Source of the DNA: an uncultured Planctomycetaceae bacterium
Lineage (GTDB): Bacteria; Planctomycetota; Planctomycetia; Pirellulales; Thermoguttaceae
Assembly (NCBI GenBank): GCA_947307005.1
Contig: CAMZHY010000246.1
Coordinates: forward strand, 1-6,057
DNA length: 6,057 nucleotides
Reading direction: 5' to 3'
A model generated the notes under the pieces. It was given only the letters and a program-made list of their open reading frames with translations, was not told the DNA's origin and did no database searches. This document shows, piece after piece, positions 5,955-6,057 of this stretch; the stretch's first letter is position 1; each line of letters opens with the position of its first letter. The position numbers and the translations under genes are program-made.

Positions 5955-6057
5955 TCAAAAACCCCGTCCCGTTATCAGGGCGAGTTTTCTGCCGCAGATC
6001 AATCCGATTAGGCATAGAACGACGCTTAGCGACATATAGAGTCCAGCCGCGAGGTAC
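5955..6057 (-). CDS. C-terminal end of an unidentified membrane protein (partial)
   Basis: The minus strand is open from the right edge to a TGA at 5955-5957 and encodes 33 residues. These include one strong hydrophobic segment, MSLSVVLCLIGLICG, followed by the basic RK and a short tail ending LALITGRGF. The pattern is that of the last transmembrane helix of an integral membrane protein. Third-position bases resemble the neighbouring glycan genes. The fragment is too short to name a family. It lies on the same strand as the acetyltransferase and GtrII genes, so it could be another membrane component of the same locus, such as a flippase or polymerase, but this is a guess. Confidence 0.5.
   Translation of the reverse strand, partial: YLAAGLYMSLSVVLCLIGLICGRKLALITGRGF

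Noticed and set aside
77..5958. The 11-mer GGAATTGTCAA at 77-87 and 5948-5958
   Set aside because: Several shared 11-mers are expected by chance in 6 kb, and nothing around the two copies matches.

Overview
This window looks like a stretch of bacterial accessory chromosome of mixed base composition. It encodes cell-surface glycan functions and one probable acquired ATPase gene. The GtrII-type membrane glucosyltransferase and the family 2 glycosyltransferase point to surface polysaccharide modification, as in Gram-negative bacteria. There is no rRNA, tRNA or diagnostic housekeeping gene, so no phylum can be assigned. Codon use in the glycan and acetyltransferase genes favours G or C at third positions. 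The ATPase gene is visibly richer in A and T.

Layout, left to right. Positions 1-297 hold no convincing gene but carry a small hairpin and an inverted 17-bp repeat. Positions 298-1635 (minus) encode a complete AAA-type ATPase of the DUF4143 family, with a nuclease-like C-terminal domain. Positions 1636-2051 form a divergent control region with a good sigma70-like promoter, two dyad sequences and a ribosome binding site, serving the plus-strand glycosyltransferase. That gene starts at 2052 and appears to have a one-base frameshift near 2860. Its N-terminal catalytic domain ends early at 2903, while the expected C-terminal part continues in another frame to 3157. A convergent gap (3158-3437) separates it from the minus-strand genes. 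These are a GNAT N-acetyltransferase (5124-5639) followed 78 bases downstream by a GtrII-family membrane glucosyltransferase (3438-5045). Another gap (5640-5954) leads to the last 33 residues of an unidentified membrane protein that runs off the right edge.

The glycosyltransferase and GtrII could act in the same surface glycan: a cytoplasmic GT2 adding a sugar to a growing unit, and GtrII adding a side-chain glucose outside the inner membrane. This is inference. The lipid-carrier partners GtrA and GtrB are not in the window, and the GT2 may be broken. Nothing here is clearly a new system. The best leads are the frameshift, the family of CGTTT/AAACG dyads in promoter positions, and the compositionally different ATPase.
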